In this document: one piece after another, positions 1-8,004 of the stretch | Numbering within the stretch: the first letter of the stretch is position 1 | How the letters are laid out: each line of letters starts with the position of its first letter | Assembly (NCBI GenBank): GCA_963816535.1 | Contig: CAWFKW010000003.1 | Coordinates: 124,001 to 188,000, forward strand | Origin: CAWFKW01 sp963816535 | Lineage (GTDB): Bacteria > Bacteroidota > Ignavibacteria > Tepidaquicellales > OLB5 | Length of the DNA stretch: 64,000 nt | Direction of reading: 5' to 3' | Notes under the pieces: generated by a model | Databases searched by the model: none | What the model was told of the DNA's origin: nothing | What the model saw: the letters and a program-made list of their open reading frames with translations, nothing else | Program-made: the position numbers and the translations under genes

Positions 1-69
1 ATGGAAAAATATCCTGAACTTCTGAAATATCCGACAACTGCATTAAAAGCATATAGATTGGGCATATAA
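1..69 (+). CDS. C-terminal end of a CDS entering from the left edge
   Basis: Frame 1 is open from the first base and closes with TAA at 67-69, giving a 22-residue tail ending AYRLGI. An ATG sits at base 1, but a 22-residue gene is unlikely, so this is read as the last part of a gene that starts outside the window. Nothing in the tail identifies the family. The assignment rests only on the open frame and is weak. Confidence 0.35.
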   Translation: MEKYPELLKYPTTALKAYRLGI

Positions 70-427
70 GTAAACACGCCTTCAAATTTCTCAAAGAGGC
101 TGTTACTTTTTTCATTGGTAAAAAACTTAGTTGACATTAAAGTAGAGTAGATTCTGTAATTTTCAAATTTACACATTCTCATCTATTTAAAAAAGTGTTA
201 AAATTGAGAGATTTTGTGCATCCTGAAATCGTTTCTACTTTGCCATAATTTTGCCGGGAGGGTTATTTGCATCAAAAACGCGGGAATTACCGAATTTTTG
301 CCTAATTTCACCTGCCTCCGCTAAAGCTTCAGCAGGCAGGCCAATTCACTAATTCATAATTTCACCATTTCCCTATTTCTTTATTTCTCTATTTCTCTAT
401 TTCTAAACATGTGTATAAATTTTTGCA
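70..427. other. intergenic region, no gene seen
   Basis: AT-rich stretch with stop codons in all frames. It holds a short palindrome (CCTGC...GCAGG, about 311-337) and, at about 350-410, a run of short near-repeats of the type TATTTCTCTATTTCT. No coding sequence is supported. It ends at the promoter that starts at 428. Confidence 0.6.
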
Positions 428-456
428 TTGACTGTGCTATGCAGATGTATTATACT
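428..456 (+). promoter_or_regulatory. sigma70-like promoter for a small RNA
   Basis: TTGACT at 428-433 and TATACT at 451-456 are separated by exactly 17 bases, close to the textbook -35/-10 pair. The predicted start of transcription is near 463, directly before a structured segment that ends in a terminator. No coding sequence lies between them. The housekeeping promoter of Bacteroidota often looks different (TTTG/TANNTTTG), so the bacterial-consensus form here is itself notable. Confidence 0.55.
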
Positions 457-462
457 TGCAAC

Positions 463-640
463 AGCGGGTTATGTAAAGGAGTTTCCTGCAACAAAACAAA
501 AAACTCCGAGTGGGAAATAAGGGCGCTCACCCTGAAGGTGTTTCCTGCCGTACACATGGTTGGCCAAACCGATGCCGAGACGTGAATTCGTCTAACTGGT
601 TGAAATCAAATTATTGTCCCTGGGGACAATTTTATTTTTA
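463..640 (+). ncRNA. candidate structured small RNA of unknown class
   Basis: Between a promoter and a rho-independent terminator lies a segment of about 175 nt with four hairpins: GGAGTTT/AAACTCC (478-484 with 501-507); GGAAA/TTTCC (513-517 with 541-545) enclosing CACC/GGTG (528-531 with 537-540); GGTT/AACC (558-561 with 567-570); AGACG/CGTCT (578-582 with 589-593). The string TTTCCTGC occurs twice (482-489 and 541-548), and either copy could pair with GCGGG just after the predicted start, so two alternative folds are possible. No frame is open across it. It lacks the conserved cores of RNase P RNA, tmRNA, SRP RNA and the common riboswitches as far as I can judge. A 6S-like regulator, or a leader for the permease 470 bases downstream, remain possible. 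Confidence 0.5.
613..640 (+). terminator. rho-independent terminator of the small RNA
   Basis: Perfect 7-bp stem ATTGTCC/GGACAAT (613-619 with 624-630), loop CTGG, followed by TTTATTTTTA. It closes the transcript begun at the promoter near 428. Confidence 0.7.
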
Positions 641-1070
641 CTTTAAAAAGACGAAAAAACAAAAAAGTTGATAAAGTTAAAAAGTTCATAAAGTTAAAAG
701 TTATAAGGTAAAAGAAAAAACAAATAAGGAAAAGCAAACGTGAGACCCGCCAGAGGCGGGCAAGCGGCCCTCCAAAAAGCAGAGGCGCGTATCTTCGTTA
801 TTCAGCGAAGCGCCGGCAGTTGCTATTATTTAGTCAATTAACCCAATTAACCCCAATTAACTTACTTTATTTGCTGTTTCTTATTTACCTTTTCGTTTTA
901 GTTTTTACTTTTTACGTTTTACTTTTTACCTTTCACTTTTCACTTTTCACTTTTTCCGTTTCACTTTTCACGTTTTACTTTTTACGTTTTACTTTTTCCG
1001 TTTCACTTTTCACTTTTGTTAGCTATCTTTGTAAGTACTTGATTTGATCCCATACGGGAATTTATTGTAC
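641..1070. repeat. low-complexity intergenic repeats
   Basis: First part (about 655-740) is a purine-rich run of AAAGTT/AAAAAGT variants. Then comes a palindromic patch (CCCGCCAGAGGCGGG, about 738-752). From about 885 to 1022 the plus strand is a degenerate polypyrimidine array of units such as TTTTTACTTTTTACG and TTTCACTTTTCAC. A frame of 75 codons is open through the array, but its composition (almost only Phe, Leu, Ser, Thr, Val, Tyr) shows it is a by-product. No gene is supported before the permease at 1109. Confidence 0.7.
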
Positions 1071-1108
1071 GATTGATTAAACAGTTAATATTATATAGAG
1101 AGGATTTT

Positions 1109-1696
1109 ATGAATTTCGATTTTAAAAACCAATTATACAGTTTCGCAGCTTTCGTTTTCGCCCCGGTTCTCTTATTTGCACACCCCGGCTTCGGTAATTC
1201 AACAGGTTTTGTGCATGGTTTCGCGCATCCGCTCAGCGGTCTTGACCACATGATAGCAATGGTCGCTATCGGTATTTGGGCAGTGCAGGTCGGCGGCAAA
1301 GCTACCTGGCTCATTCCGCTTTCGTTTGTTTCTATGATGATAGCCGGCGCGGTTCTGGGCGCATCGGGCATAGCGCTTCCGTTTGTTGAAACGGGCATAA
1401 TCATGTCTGTGCTGATTCTTGGCGTACTCATTATAGCGTCGGTCCGCATGCCGGTAATACTTGGTATGATAGTGGCCGGATTGTTCGCGCTTTGCCATGG
1501 GCACTCACACGGGACTGAAATTCCCGCAACAGCTTCTGGCATCGCGTTTATCGCGGGTTTTACGCTTTCGACGGTTATGCTGCATCTGGGCGGCATCGGG
1601 CTTGGCTACACGGCTGCAAAGGTTTCGAAAGAAAAACTTGTGCGCCTTGCCGGCATCCCGATATTCATCGCCGGATTGGTTATGCTGTTCATGTAA
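1109..1696 (+). CDS. HupE/UreJ family nickel/cobalt permease
   Basis: Integral membrane protein of 195 residues. HupE/UreJ proteins are secondary carriers that take up nickel or cobalt, usually for hydrogenase, urease or cobalamin enzymes. A signal-like hydrophobic start (about 1-24) ends before HPGFG; the family signature GFAHPLSGLDHMIAM follows at about 37-51, with a His-rich loop CHGHSHG near 130 and five or six further hydrophobic segments. The start is placed at the ATG at 1109 because AGAGAGGA lies just upstream; an in-frame TTG at 1073 would add 12 residues without a binding site. It stands alone, with no hydrogenase or urease genes nearby, so the metal and client enzyme are not shown here. 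Confidence 0.9.
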   Translation: MNFDFKNQLYSFAAFVFAPVLLFAHPGFGNSTGFVHGFAHPLSGLDHMIAMVAIGIWAVQVGGKATWLIPLSFVSMMIAGAVLGASGIALPFVETGIIMSVLILGVLIIASVRMPVILGMIVAGLFALCHGHSHGTEIPATASGIAFIAGFTLSTVMLHLGGIGLGYTAAKVSKEKLVRLAGIPIFIAGLVMLFM

Positions 1697-2342
1697 TATA
1701 TTTTTTAAAGTCTTAAGTTGACAACTTCTTGTCTCCCCCTTACTAAGGTCTACGACTCTTCGGGGTCAAAGACCCGCAGGGAAGACTTGCAGAGCGGGAA
1801 TCCATTTCATATGTCACTCCTAACGGAGCTACTAAATTGATTCTCACTAGTTTCTACAAATATTCCGCTCCTGCGGAGCTCATAAAAAACTAAAAGTTTT
1901 AGCTTTTTTATACTTTGCGTAATTTCAGTTAGTATTTACTATTTGATGTCTGCCTTCTGCTTGCCCGCCAGTCTTTTTGGAGGGCCTTCTGCCTTTTGTT
2001 TTTACCGTTTTGACGTTTCCAATCTATTGAACGATTCTTTTCTAAAGCATAACTTTAAGTAAATTGCTCTTGACTTATTAAAATAAAGTAGTTATCTTTA
2101 TGCCCCTCTTATGGAGCGTCAGATCCAATGCCTACGGGGGGTTTTGGAAGCGTCAATTCCGGCGATTTTTTAAAACGTGATGCCGGAGCTTCTGAAAACA
2201 GGCGTTCTTTATGATATGATAAGTAAATTTAAACTACCTATAATAGTGTATTGCTGGCGCTCTATTATATACCTATTTTTGAGTAGTCGTAATAGGTTAT
2301 TTTATAACGTAGGTTACTAACAATTTTTTAAAAGGAGTCGTC
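1697..2342. other. intergenic region with dispersed repeats
   Basis: No gene is seen. About 1748-1790 holds a fragment of the CTACGACTC repeat family also present near 27.4 and 47.4 kb. A 135-base repeat at 1796-1930 is listed separately. The bases around 2100-2200 contain another palindromic patch with GGAGCTTC motifs. AAAGGAG just before 2343 is the ribosome binding site of the next gene. Confidence 0.65.
1796..1930 (+). repeat. dispersed repeat, copy 1 of 2
   Basis: Starts GGGAATCCATTTCATATGTC, contains two GCTCC..CGGAGC palindromes (CTCCTAACGGAG and GCTCCTGCGGAGC) spaced by a segment with TTTCTACAAATAT, and ends near TTGCGTAA. A diverged copy in the same orientation lies at 39382-39516. 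It carries no open frame and looks like a non-autonomous palindromic element. Confidence 0.75.
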
Positions 2343-2789
2343 ATGGAAGCGGCAAGAATAAAACCTGATTCACCAGGCAAAGCGTGTGCGGCGTTATCGC
2401 TGCTCGTAATTGCGGCAATGCTATTTGTGATGAATACAGGGTTAGCAGTTTCGCAGATCACACATGAAGTCGGCTTGACAGATAACATGGCGGGCGCATA
2501 CGGCATGGACGTATCAAAAAGCGCTTCGGATATAAAAGTGTTTAAAAACTATCCCGAACCGTTCACCGCTTCAACAACAATAAGATTTGAAACCGCCGCC
2601 CAGGTAAACCTGAGGGTAACTATTTACGACCATAACGGCGCGTTTGTAAAAGCTTATTTATTCGACAACATGGCCGCAGGCATGCACGAGGTTAAAGTAG
2701 ATGGCGCCGAGTTCCCTGCGGGCCAGTACACATACAGATTTGTTTCAGGCAACTATTCACAGAGTTACAAGATGAATTTAGTTAAGTAA
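2343..2789 (+). CDS. small exported protein that is mostly a type IX-like sorting domain
   Basis: A 148-residue protein with a hydrophobic segment (about 15-36), a short linker and then an Ig-like C-terminal domain beginning near residue 68 with KNYPEPFTASTTIRF and ending SYKMNLVK. This matches the sorting domain found at the end of much larger secreted proteins in this lineage (NYPNPFNPSTTIRF-type), but here almost nothing precedes it. The start follows a strong AAAGGAG at 8 bases. It is a single-gene unit: a repeat-rich gap lies upstream and a strong terminator downstream. It may be a small surface protein or the remnant of a larger one; no function can be assigned. Confidence 0.75.
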   Translation: MEAARIKPDSPGKACAALSLLVIAAMLFVMNTGLAVSQITHEVGLTDNMAGAYGMDVSKSASDIKVFKNYPEPFTASTTIRFETAAQVNLRVTIYDHNGAFVKAYLFDNMAAGMHEVKVDGAEFPAGQYTYRFVSGNYSQSYKMNLVK

Positions 2790-2813
2790 CGAGAAGAAAT
2801 ATTTTTCCTCCAT

Positions 2814-2852
2814 GAGCCGAAGTTCTTTAAGATGAACTCCGGCTCTTTTTTT
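2814..2852 (+). terminator. rho-independent terminator
   Basis: Twelve-base stem GAGCCGAAGTTC/GAACTCCGGCTC with one mismatch (2814-2825 with 2834-2845), followed by a run of T. It separates the small surface protein from the nuo genes and shows that no nuoA/nuoB precede nuoC here. Confidence 0.85.
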
Positions 2853-2928
2853 ATACCCACTGGGAGTATTCTCCCCACATCTTATTACATTTGAATTAAT
2901 ATGTAAATTTGTTAAATTTGTTAATATC

Positions 2929-3414
2929 ATGCAGGAAATAATAAATGATATTAAGGAACGTCTTTCGGATGCAAACGGCTTTCAGGGGGTTATATATACT
3001 GAAATTCTGAATTACCCGGGGTTTGAGGTTCCCAAAGATAAACTGCTGGAAGCAGCCCGGATACTGAAGGATGAATTCGGGTTCGACCAGCTTAGGGATG
3101 TTGTGGGCGTCGATCGCTTTGTAAAGCAAAACAGGTTTGAAACCATTTATAATATATACTCAACGGAAAATCTGAACAGGATATTTTTGCGGACGCGGCT
3201 TGATTCAAAAAAGCCGGAAGTGGAATCGCTGTGTTCAGTATGGGCATCGGCCAACTGGTACGAGCGCGAAGCTTACGATATGGTGGGAATAATTTTTCTT
3301 AACCATCCCGACCTCCGCAGAATTTATATGATGCAGGAGTATGAATATTTCCCGCTGAGAAAAGATTATCCGCTCATGGGTTTACCCGGGGCGGTGCAAT
3401 TACCGAAGAAATAA
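2929..3414 (+). CDS. nuoC: NADH-quinone oxidoreductase subunit C
   Basis: Peripheral-arm subunit of respiratory complex I (30 kDa family), which sits between the hydrophilic arm and the quinone-binding module. The 161 residues include the diagnostic block WYEREAYDMVGIIF near 110 and LRKDYPLMG near the end, and the length fits a stand-alone NuoC. No clear Shine-Dalgarno precedes the ATG. It is the first gene of a tight nuoCDEF run: nuoD begins 3 bases after its stop. The absence of nuoA and nuoB immediately upstream is unusual for an operon that begins with nuoC. Confidence 0.95.
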   Translation: MQEIINDIKERLSDANGFQGVIYTEILNYPGFEVPKDKLLEAARILKDEFGFDQLRDVVGVDRFVKQNRFETIYNIYSTENLNRIFLRTRLDSKKPEVESLCSVWASANWYEREAYDMVGIIFLNHPDLRRIYMMQEYEYFPLRKDYPLMGLPGAVQLPKK

Positions 3415-3417
3415 AAT

Positions 3418-4701
3418 ATGTCAGAGCACATCACGCCGGTTGAACCGGAGACACACCAGGGATTAGATAAATATGCAGGGATATTAAAAGCGCTGGAGTC
3501 AGACGACGTAAAAGCATATTTCGAAGATGCGCTTGAAAACCAGCTTGTGCTGAACATGGGCCCGCAGCATCCGGCCACGCACGGAGTGCTAAGGCTGCTT
3601 GTCAGCCTTGACGGCGAGACAGCCGTGAACTGCGTTCCTGAAGTAGGGTACCTCCACAGGGGCTATGAGAAGCTTGCTGAGAACATGACGTTCCATGAGT
3701 TCATTCCTCATACAGACAGGCTTGATTACCTCTCCCCGCTCGCCAATAATGTTTGTTACGCTATGGCGGTTGAAAAACTGCTTAAGCTTGAAGTACCTAT
3801 CCGCACAAAATTCATAAGAACCATCTGCTGCGAACTGGCGAGGATAACTTCGCACCTCGTTTTCGTTGGATGCATGGCAATGGATGTTGGTGCTCTCACT
3901 GTATTTTTGTGGACGTTCCGCGACAGGGAAAAAATTCTGGACATACTGGATATTTTAACGGGCGTACGCTTTACGACTACTTATACTAGGATAGGCGGAG
4001 TCGCGCTGGATATGTCAGACGAAGTAATTGCGCGCATAAAGAAATTCCTTGATGACTTCGAAAAGAATCTCAAAGAGAGCCAGGACCTCATAGAGCGAAA
4101 CAAAATTTTCATAAACCGCTGTGAGAACATCGGGCACATATCTAAAGAGCAGGCGCTTGCTATCGGGCTTACCGGCCCCAACCTCAGAGCGTCCGGCGTT
4201 AAGAAAGACCTCCGGAAAGACGAACCGTACCTTGTTTATGACCAGCTTGATTTCGAGGTGCCTGTATTAACAGAAGGCGACGTGCTGGCGAGATATTACA
4301 TAAGAATATTTGAATTATACCAGAGCGCAAAAATATTAAGGCAGTGCCTTGAGATGATGCCTGCAGGACCCATCAATGCGGATAACACTAAACAGGTGCT
4401 CCCTGAAAAAGAACAGGTTTACACTAAGATGGAAGAGCTGATCCATGACTTCATGATCGTTAATTTCGGCAATCTTCCTGAGGCGGGCGCCGAGGCGTAC
4501 CAGGCGATAGAATCGGCAAAGGGCGAGCTTGGTTTTTATCTGATCAGCGACGGCAAAGGCTACCCGTTCAGGCTGAAGATACGCTCGCCGTCATTTTCAA
4601 ATCTGCAGTCGCTGCCAATAATGATGAAGGGCTGCATGATATCAGACATAGTGGCAATTATAGGAAGCCTTGATCCCGTGATGGGCGAGACGGATAAATA
4701 A
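3418..4701 (+). CDS. nuoD: NADH-quinone oxidoreductase subunit D
   Basis: The 49 kDa subunit of complex I, which with NuoB forms the quinone-reduction site. Its 427 residues carry LNMGPQHPATHGVLR near 45, the paired GYLHRGYEKLAE block and the C-terminal RLKIRSPSFSNLQ, all typical of NuoD; the cysteines that bind Ni-Fe in the related hydrogenases are absent, as expected. The N-terminus is about 30 residues longer than the minimal family length. It lies 3 bases after nuoC and 17 bases before nuoE. Confidence 0.96.
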   Translation: MSEHITPVEPETHQGLDKYAGILKALESDDVKAYFEDALENQLVLNMGPQHPATHGVLRLLVSLDGETAVNCVPEVGYLHRGYEKLAENMTFHEFIPHTDRLDYLSPLANNVCYAMAVEKLLKLEVPIRTKFIRTICCELARITSHLVFVGCMAMDVGALTVFLWTFRDREKILDILDILTGVRFTTTYTRIGGVALDMSDEVIARIKKFLDDFEKNLKESQDLIERNKIFINRCENIGHISKEQALAIGLTGPNLRASGVKKDLRKDEPYLVYDQLDFEVPVLTEGDVLARYYIRIFELYQSAKILRQCLEMMPAGPINADNTKQVLPEKEQVYTKMEELIHDFMIVNFGNLPEAGAEAYQAIESAKGELGFYLISDGKGYPFRLKIRSPSFSNLQSLPIMMKGCMISDIVAIIGSLDPVMGETDK

Positions 4702-4718
4702 ATTCCCGGATTAATTTA

Positions 4719-5213
4719 ATGGACATAAAATTTACTGAAGATAATCTAAAGAAGCTGGAAGAGATCAAGTCGCGTTACCCTGACACACAATCAGCTGTAA
4801 TGCCCGCGCTGTGGATGGCGCAGTACCAGTTCGGCTGGCTCTCTCACGACGTTATGAAATACGTGGGCGGCCTGCTTGATATGCCGGTCGAAAAAGTGCT
4901 TGGCGTAGCCGAGTTCTATACAATGTTTTATAAGAAGCCTGTAGGTAAATATCATCTGCAGGTATGCACCAATGTATCATGCATGCTGTGCGGCGGATAC
5001 GACGTGGCCGACTACCTTTCCCAAAAGCTGAAAATAAACGTAGGCGAAACAACCCCCGATAATCTTTTTACTCTCTCTGAAGCCGAGTGCCTCGGAAGCT
5101 GCGGCACAGCGCCAATGATGCAGATAAACGATTATTACGAGGAGAACCTCTCTAAAGAGAAAATTGACAAGATATTAAGAGACCTTACCAAGAAGGCAAG
5201 CAAACAAACTTAA
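4719..5213 (+). CDS. nuoE: NADH-quinone oxidoreductase subunit E
   Basis: The 24 kDa subunit of the NADH dehydrogenase module, holding cluster N1a. The 164 residues have the thioredoxin-like [2Fe-2S] ligands: CTNVSCMLCG near 86 and EAECLGSCGTAPMM near 125. It is spaced 17 bases from nuoD and 14 from nuoF, so the four genes should be co-transcribed and translated together. NuoE and NuoF form the electron-entry unit with NuoG, which is not in the window. Confidence 0.95.
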   Translation: MDIKFTEDNLKKLEEIKSRYPDTQSAVMPALWMAQYQFGWLSHDVMKYVGGLLDMPVEKVLGVAEFYTMFYKKPVGKYHLQVCTNVSCMLCGGYDVADYLSQKLKINVGETTPDNLFTLSEAECLGSCGTAPMMQINDYYEENLSKEKIDKILRDLTKKASKQT

Positions 5214-5227
5214 CTGAGATTAGCAGA

Positions 5228-6529
5228 GTGGAAAACAATATTGTATTAAAGAAGCATATACCCGGTTACCATGAGATAGACGTCTATATGAACAACGGCG
5301 GCTACGGCGCATTTAAAAAAGCGCTGAAAATGGATACAGATGCTATAATTGATGAAGTGAAGAAGTCTAATCTCAGGGGCAGGGGGGGCGCATGTTTTCC
5401 GTGCGGGCTCAAATGGTCTTTCATGCCGAAGAAAACCGATAAGCCAAAATACCTTTGCTGCAACGGCGACGAATCGGAGCCGGCAAGTTTTAAAGACAGG
5501 GAGATATTTGAATTTAATCCTCACCAGTTTATTGAGGGTACTCTGATTGCATGCTATACGCTTGGCATAAAAACCGCTTATGTTTATATCCGAGGGGAAT
5601 ATTATAAATGGCAGATGCTTCTGCAAAAAGCAATCGATGACGCCTACGCAAAAAATCTGATAGGGAAGAATATACTCGGAACAGATTTCTCAACAGACAT
5701 ATTTATTCACAGGGGCGCGGGCGCTTACATATGCGGCGAAGAGACAGCGCTGCTAAATTCAATTGAAGGCAAGCGCGGCATGCCCAGGGTGAAACCGCCG
5801 TTCCCGGCGAACTTTGGCTTATGGGGCTGCCCAACGACAATTAACAACATCGAGACACTAACATGCATTCCTCCCATTATTGAAAACGGCGGTCAGTGGT
5901 TCAGCAAGATCGGCGAACCTAAACATCCGGGCACGCTGCTGTTCGGCGTCAGCGGGCATGTAAATAAACCGGGCGTATATGAGCTTCCTTCAGGGACGCT
6001 GCTTACGGATATCATATATAATTACGCCGGCGGCGTTAAAGAAAATAAAAAAATAAAAATGATAATTCCGGGCGGATCCTCAATGCCGCCTCTTACAGGA
6101 GATGAGATCGAAGGACTGAAGATGGATAACGAAAGCCTAAAGGCCATAGGTTCGGCTATTGGCACGGCGGGCATAGTTGTGATGAATGAAGATACGGATG
6201 TTGTAAAAGTTCTAAAACGAATTGCAAAATTTTATTACCATGAGTCATGCGGTCAATGCACTCCGTGCCGGGAAGGCTGCGGGTGGATGCTCAGAATTAT
6301 TGATAGGATAGATAACGGGCTCGGGCGCGAACAGGATCTGGCGCTTTTGACAGACGTTGCAAACAACATCGAAGGGAATACAATTTGCGCATTCGGAGAA
6401 GCTGCAGCATGGCCGGTAAAATGGACGGTAAAAAAATTCCTGCCTGAATTTGAAAAGAAGATAACAGCTAATAAACCAATTCCTCCTCAAAACGTGGTTC
6501 ACTCTTTCCGTTTAACTGAAAACGTGTAG
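5228..6529 (+). CDS. nuoF: NADH-quinone oxidoreductase subunit F
   Basis: The 51 kDa subunit, which binds NADH and FMN and holds cluster N3. The 433 residues begin at GTG; the [4Fe-4S] ligands are in ESCGQCTPCREGCGW near 340 plus the later Cys in GNTICAFGE near 385, and the nucleotide region GAGAYICGEETALL lies near 165. The glycine-rich flavin loop reads GRGGACFPCGLKW, whereas the usual form is GRGGAGFPTGLKW, so two positions are cysteine. No nuoG follows; the next gene is an unrelated membrane protein after a 212-base gap. The rest of complex I must be encoded elsewhere. Confidence 0.95.
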   Translation: MENNIVLKKHIPGYHEIDVYMNNGGYGAFKKALKMDTDAIIDEVKKSNLRGRGGACFPCGLKWSFMPKKTDKPKYLCCNGDESEPASFKDREIFEFNPHQFIEGTLIACYTLGIKTAYVYIRGEYYKWQMLLQKAIDDAYAKNLIGKNILGTDFSTDIFIHRGAGAYICGEETALLNSIEGKRGMPRVKPPFPANFGLWGCPTTINNIETLTCIPPIIENGGQWFSKIGEPKHPGTLLFGVSGHVNKPGVYELPSGTLLTDIIYNYAGGVKENKKIKMIIPGGSSMPPLTGDEIEGLKMDNESLKAIGSAIGTAGIVVMNEDTDVVKVLKRIAKFYYHESCGQCTPCREGCGWMLRIIDRIDNGLGREQDLALLTDVANNIEGNTICAFGEAAAWPVKWTVKKFLPEFEKKITANKPIPPQNVVHSFRLTENV

Positions 6530-6741
6530 CTACAAGTTTTGATTTAACTCCAAAATTAACAATCATTTAAACCCTAACGTATTCACGGTATTGTATATTT
6601 TAAATTTTAGCGGAATATTGCGTCCAGCTACTTAACAATTTCAATTAATTTAAATGTAATAATCATTTTCATTAGGAAAAGAGCAAGAATTTTTAAATTA
6701 ATACTAATAGAAACAGTTAATTAAACAAACGGAGAAACAAA

Positions 6742-7968
6742 ATGGATCAAAATTCATCTGCTAACCTCAAGACAACGGCAATGGGCAGCGGAACATCCCA
6801 ACTTTTCGGTAGCAATTTCAAAAAGGACAATATGGAGAAGCGAATACAGGAGCTAACCAAAGAGTCTACCGAATATCATGAACTAAAAAAATATGTCATA
6901 GATAAAGGCGTAAACAAGATTCACGCTGAAGGATTTGCGGGACGTTACGCGCCGGCGATTCCCTCTGTGATAGCTCTTGTTCTCTCATTATTTATTGATG
7001 TATCAAAAGTTCCTTTTTTGGGCAAGGTAGCCGAGAACCTTGCAAACATAGTTTTCCCTAACTCGGTAACGCTTAATAAAGGCGTCGAGCCGATAGCTAT
7101 TTGGTGGCTGCCGTTCATAGTATTTGTGATTTTTGTTTTGCTTGCAGAAATGTCATACAGGAAACTGATGAAAGAAGTAAGCCAGAAAGGATGCTCGCAG
7201 GAAATCATAGAGAGGATAACCACAAGGTACGCGAGTATTGTAGATGGCATTGGAACCGCGCTGCCGTTACTTGGCGCCGCTATCCTGCTAATCAGTATTA
7301 AAGAAGGTCCGATAATTTTCTTAGGTTTCTCCGTTCCGTTTGAAATTAAATCCATAACAATTCTTGCAATAGCTAAATTATTCGAGTCGGTGTTCGATAC
7401 GCAGGGTTTGAAATTTGCAGAACTCCGCGAAGAGCTAAACGATCTTGAAAAAGAGTACTACGGCGAGAGAGAAGAAATACACCAGAGGGCAATACTTCAG
7501 CAGCTGCATGACGGGTTCACTAGAAGAGGACCTGACGCGGCGGCTGTCACCGGGAAGCTCACGAAAGAAGAAGCTGAAGAAATAATGAACGCTATGAAGA
7601 AGGCGGCTGATTACGGCGAGGCTATATCGAAGCAGGTTGTGATAATGAAGAACGCTATTATGGAGATGAGCAAGACCAACGTACATGATTCCGAATTACT
7701 CAAAGAATTACAGAATACAAGCCAATCGCTCACAACTGCGCTCGCTGCGGCCTCACAGACCGCTGAATACAGCGAAGTTATGAAGAACAATCTTGAAGCT
7801 ATGAGAAACCTGTTATCGGAACTGAATAACGTGAAGTATCCGGATGAATCTTTGCTGAAAGAGATCCAGATCACGACTCATATGCTTACCGAAACAGTCA
7901 ATTCGCTGAAAGACGCGGGAGCGAGCAAAGGCATCGAGAACCTGGCATACATTGCAGGAAAACGTTAA
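6742..7968 (+). CDS. GldL/PorL-like or MotA/ExbB-like inner-membrane motor protein
   Basis: A 408-residue membrane protein. Hydrophobic segments lie near 70-90, 115-137 (with an acidic residue, LLAEMSYRKL), 165-190 (GIGTALPLLGAAILLIS, like the pore helix of MotA/TolQ/ExbB) and about 192-215. The last 190 residues are a charged, Ala-rich coiled-coil region ending in a SQTAEYSEVMKNNLEAM segment that resembles the tail of GldL. GldL/PorL and GldM/PorM form the proton-driven motor of type IX secretion. The next gene encodes a single-span periplasmic protein, as expected for such a pair. GGAG lies 11 bases before the ATG. The assignment to GldL is inference from topology and context; a generic ExbB-like protein is the alternative. 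Confidence 0.55.
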   Translation: MDQNSSANLKTTAMGSGTSQLFGSNFKKDNMEKRIQELTKESTEYHELKKYVIDKGVNKIHAEGFAGRYAPAIPSVIALVLSLFIDVSKVPFLGKVAENLANIVFPNSVTLNKGVEPIAIWWLPFIVFVIFVLLAEMSYRKLMKEVSQKGCSQEIIERITTRYASIVDGIGTALPLLGAAILLISIKEGPIIFLGFSVPFEIKSITILAIAKLFESVFDTQGLKFAELREELNDLEKEYYGEREEIHQRAILQQLHDGFTRRGPDAAAVTGKLTKEEAEEIMNAMKKAADYGEAISKQVVIMKNAIMEMSKTNVHDSELLKELQNTSQSLTTALAAASQTAEYSEVMKNNLEAMRNLLSELNNVKYPDESLLKEIQITTHMLTETVNSLKDAGASKGIENLAYIAGKR

Positions 7969-8004
7969 CTAAAATATTCTGAGTAATAAAGGAAATTACT
8001 TCTA

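Noticed and set aside
463..640. Cobalamin, TPP or SAM riboswitch controlling the HupE gene
   Set aside because: None of the conserved core strings of those classes is present, and a terminator plus 470 bases separate it from the gene.
463..640. RNase P RNA, tmRNA or SRP RNA
   Set aside because: No GAGGAAAGTC-type core, no tRNA-like ends with CCA and tag frame, and no SRP GGAAG/AGCA loop were found.
820..1047. 75-codon open frame of Phe/Leu/Ser/Thr/Val
   Set aside because: It lies wholly in a degenerate polypyrimidine array; composition is that of the repeat, and there is no binding site or domain.
1003..1596. 197-codon frame opposite the HupE gene
   Set aside because: Shadow of the permease gene in another frame; the plus-strand frame has the family motifs and a binding site.
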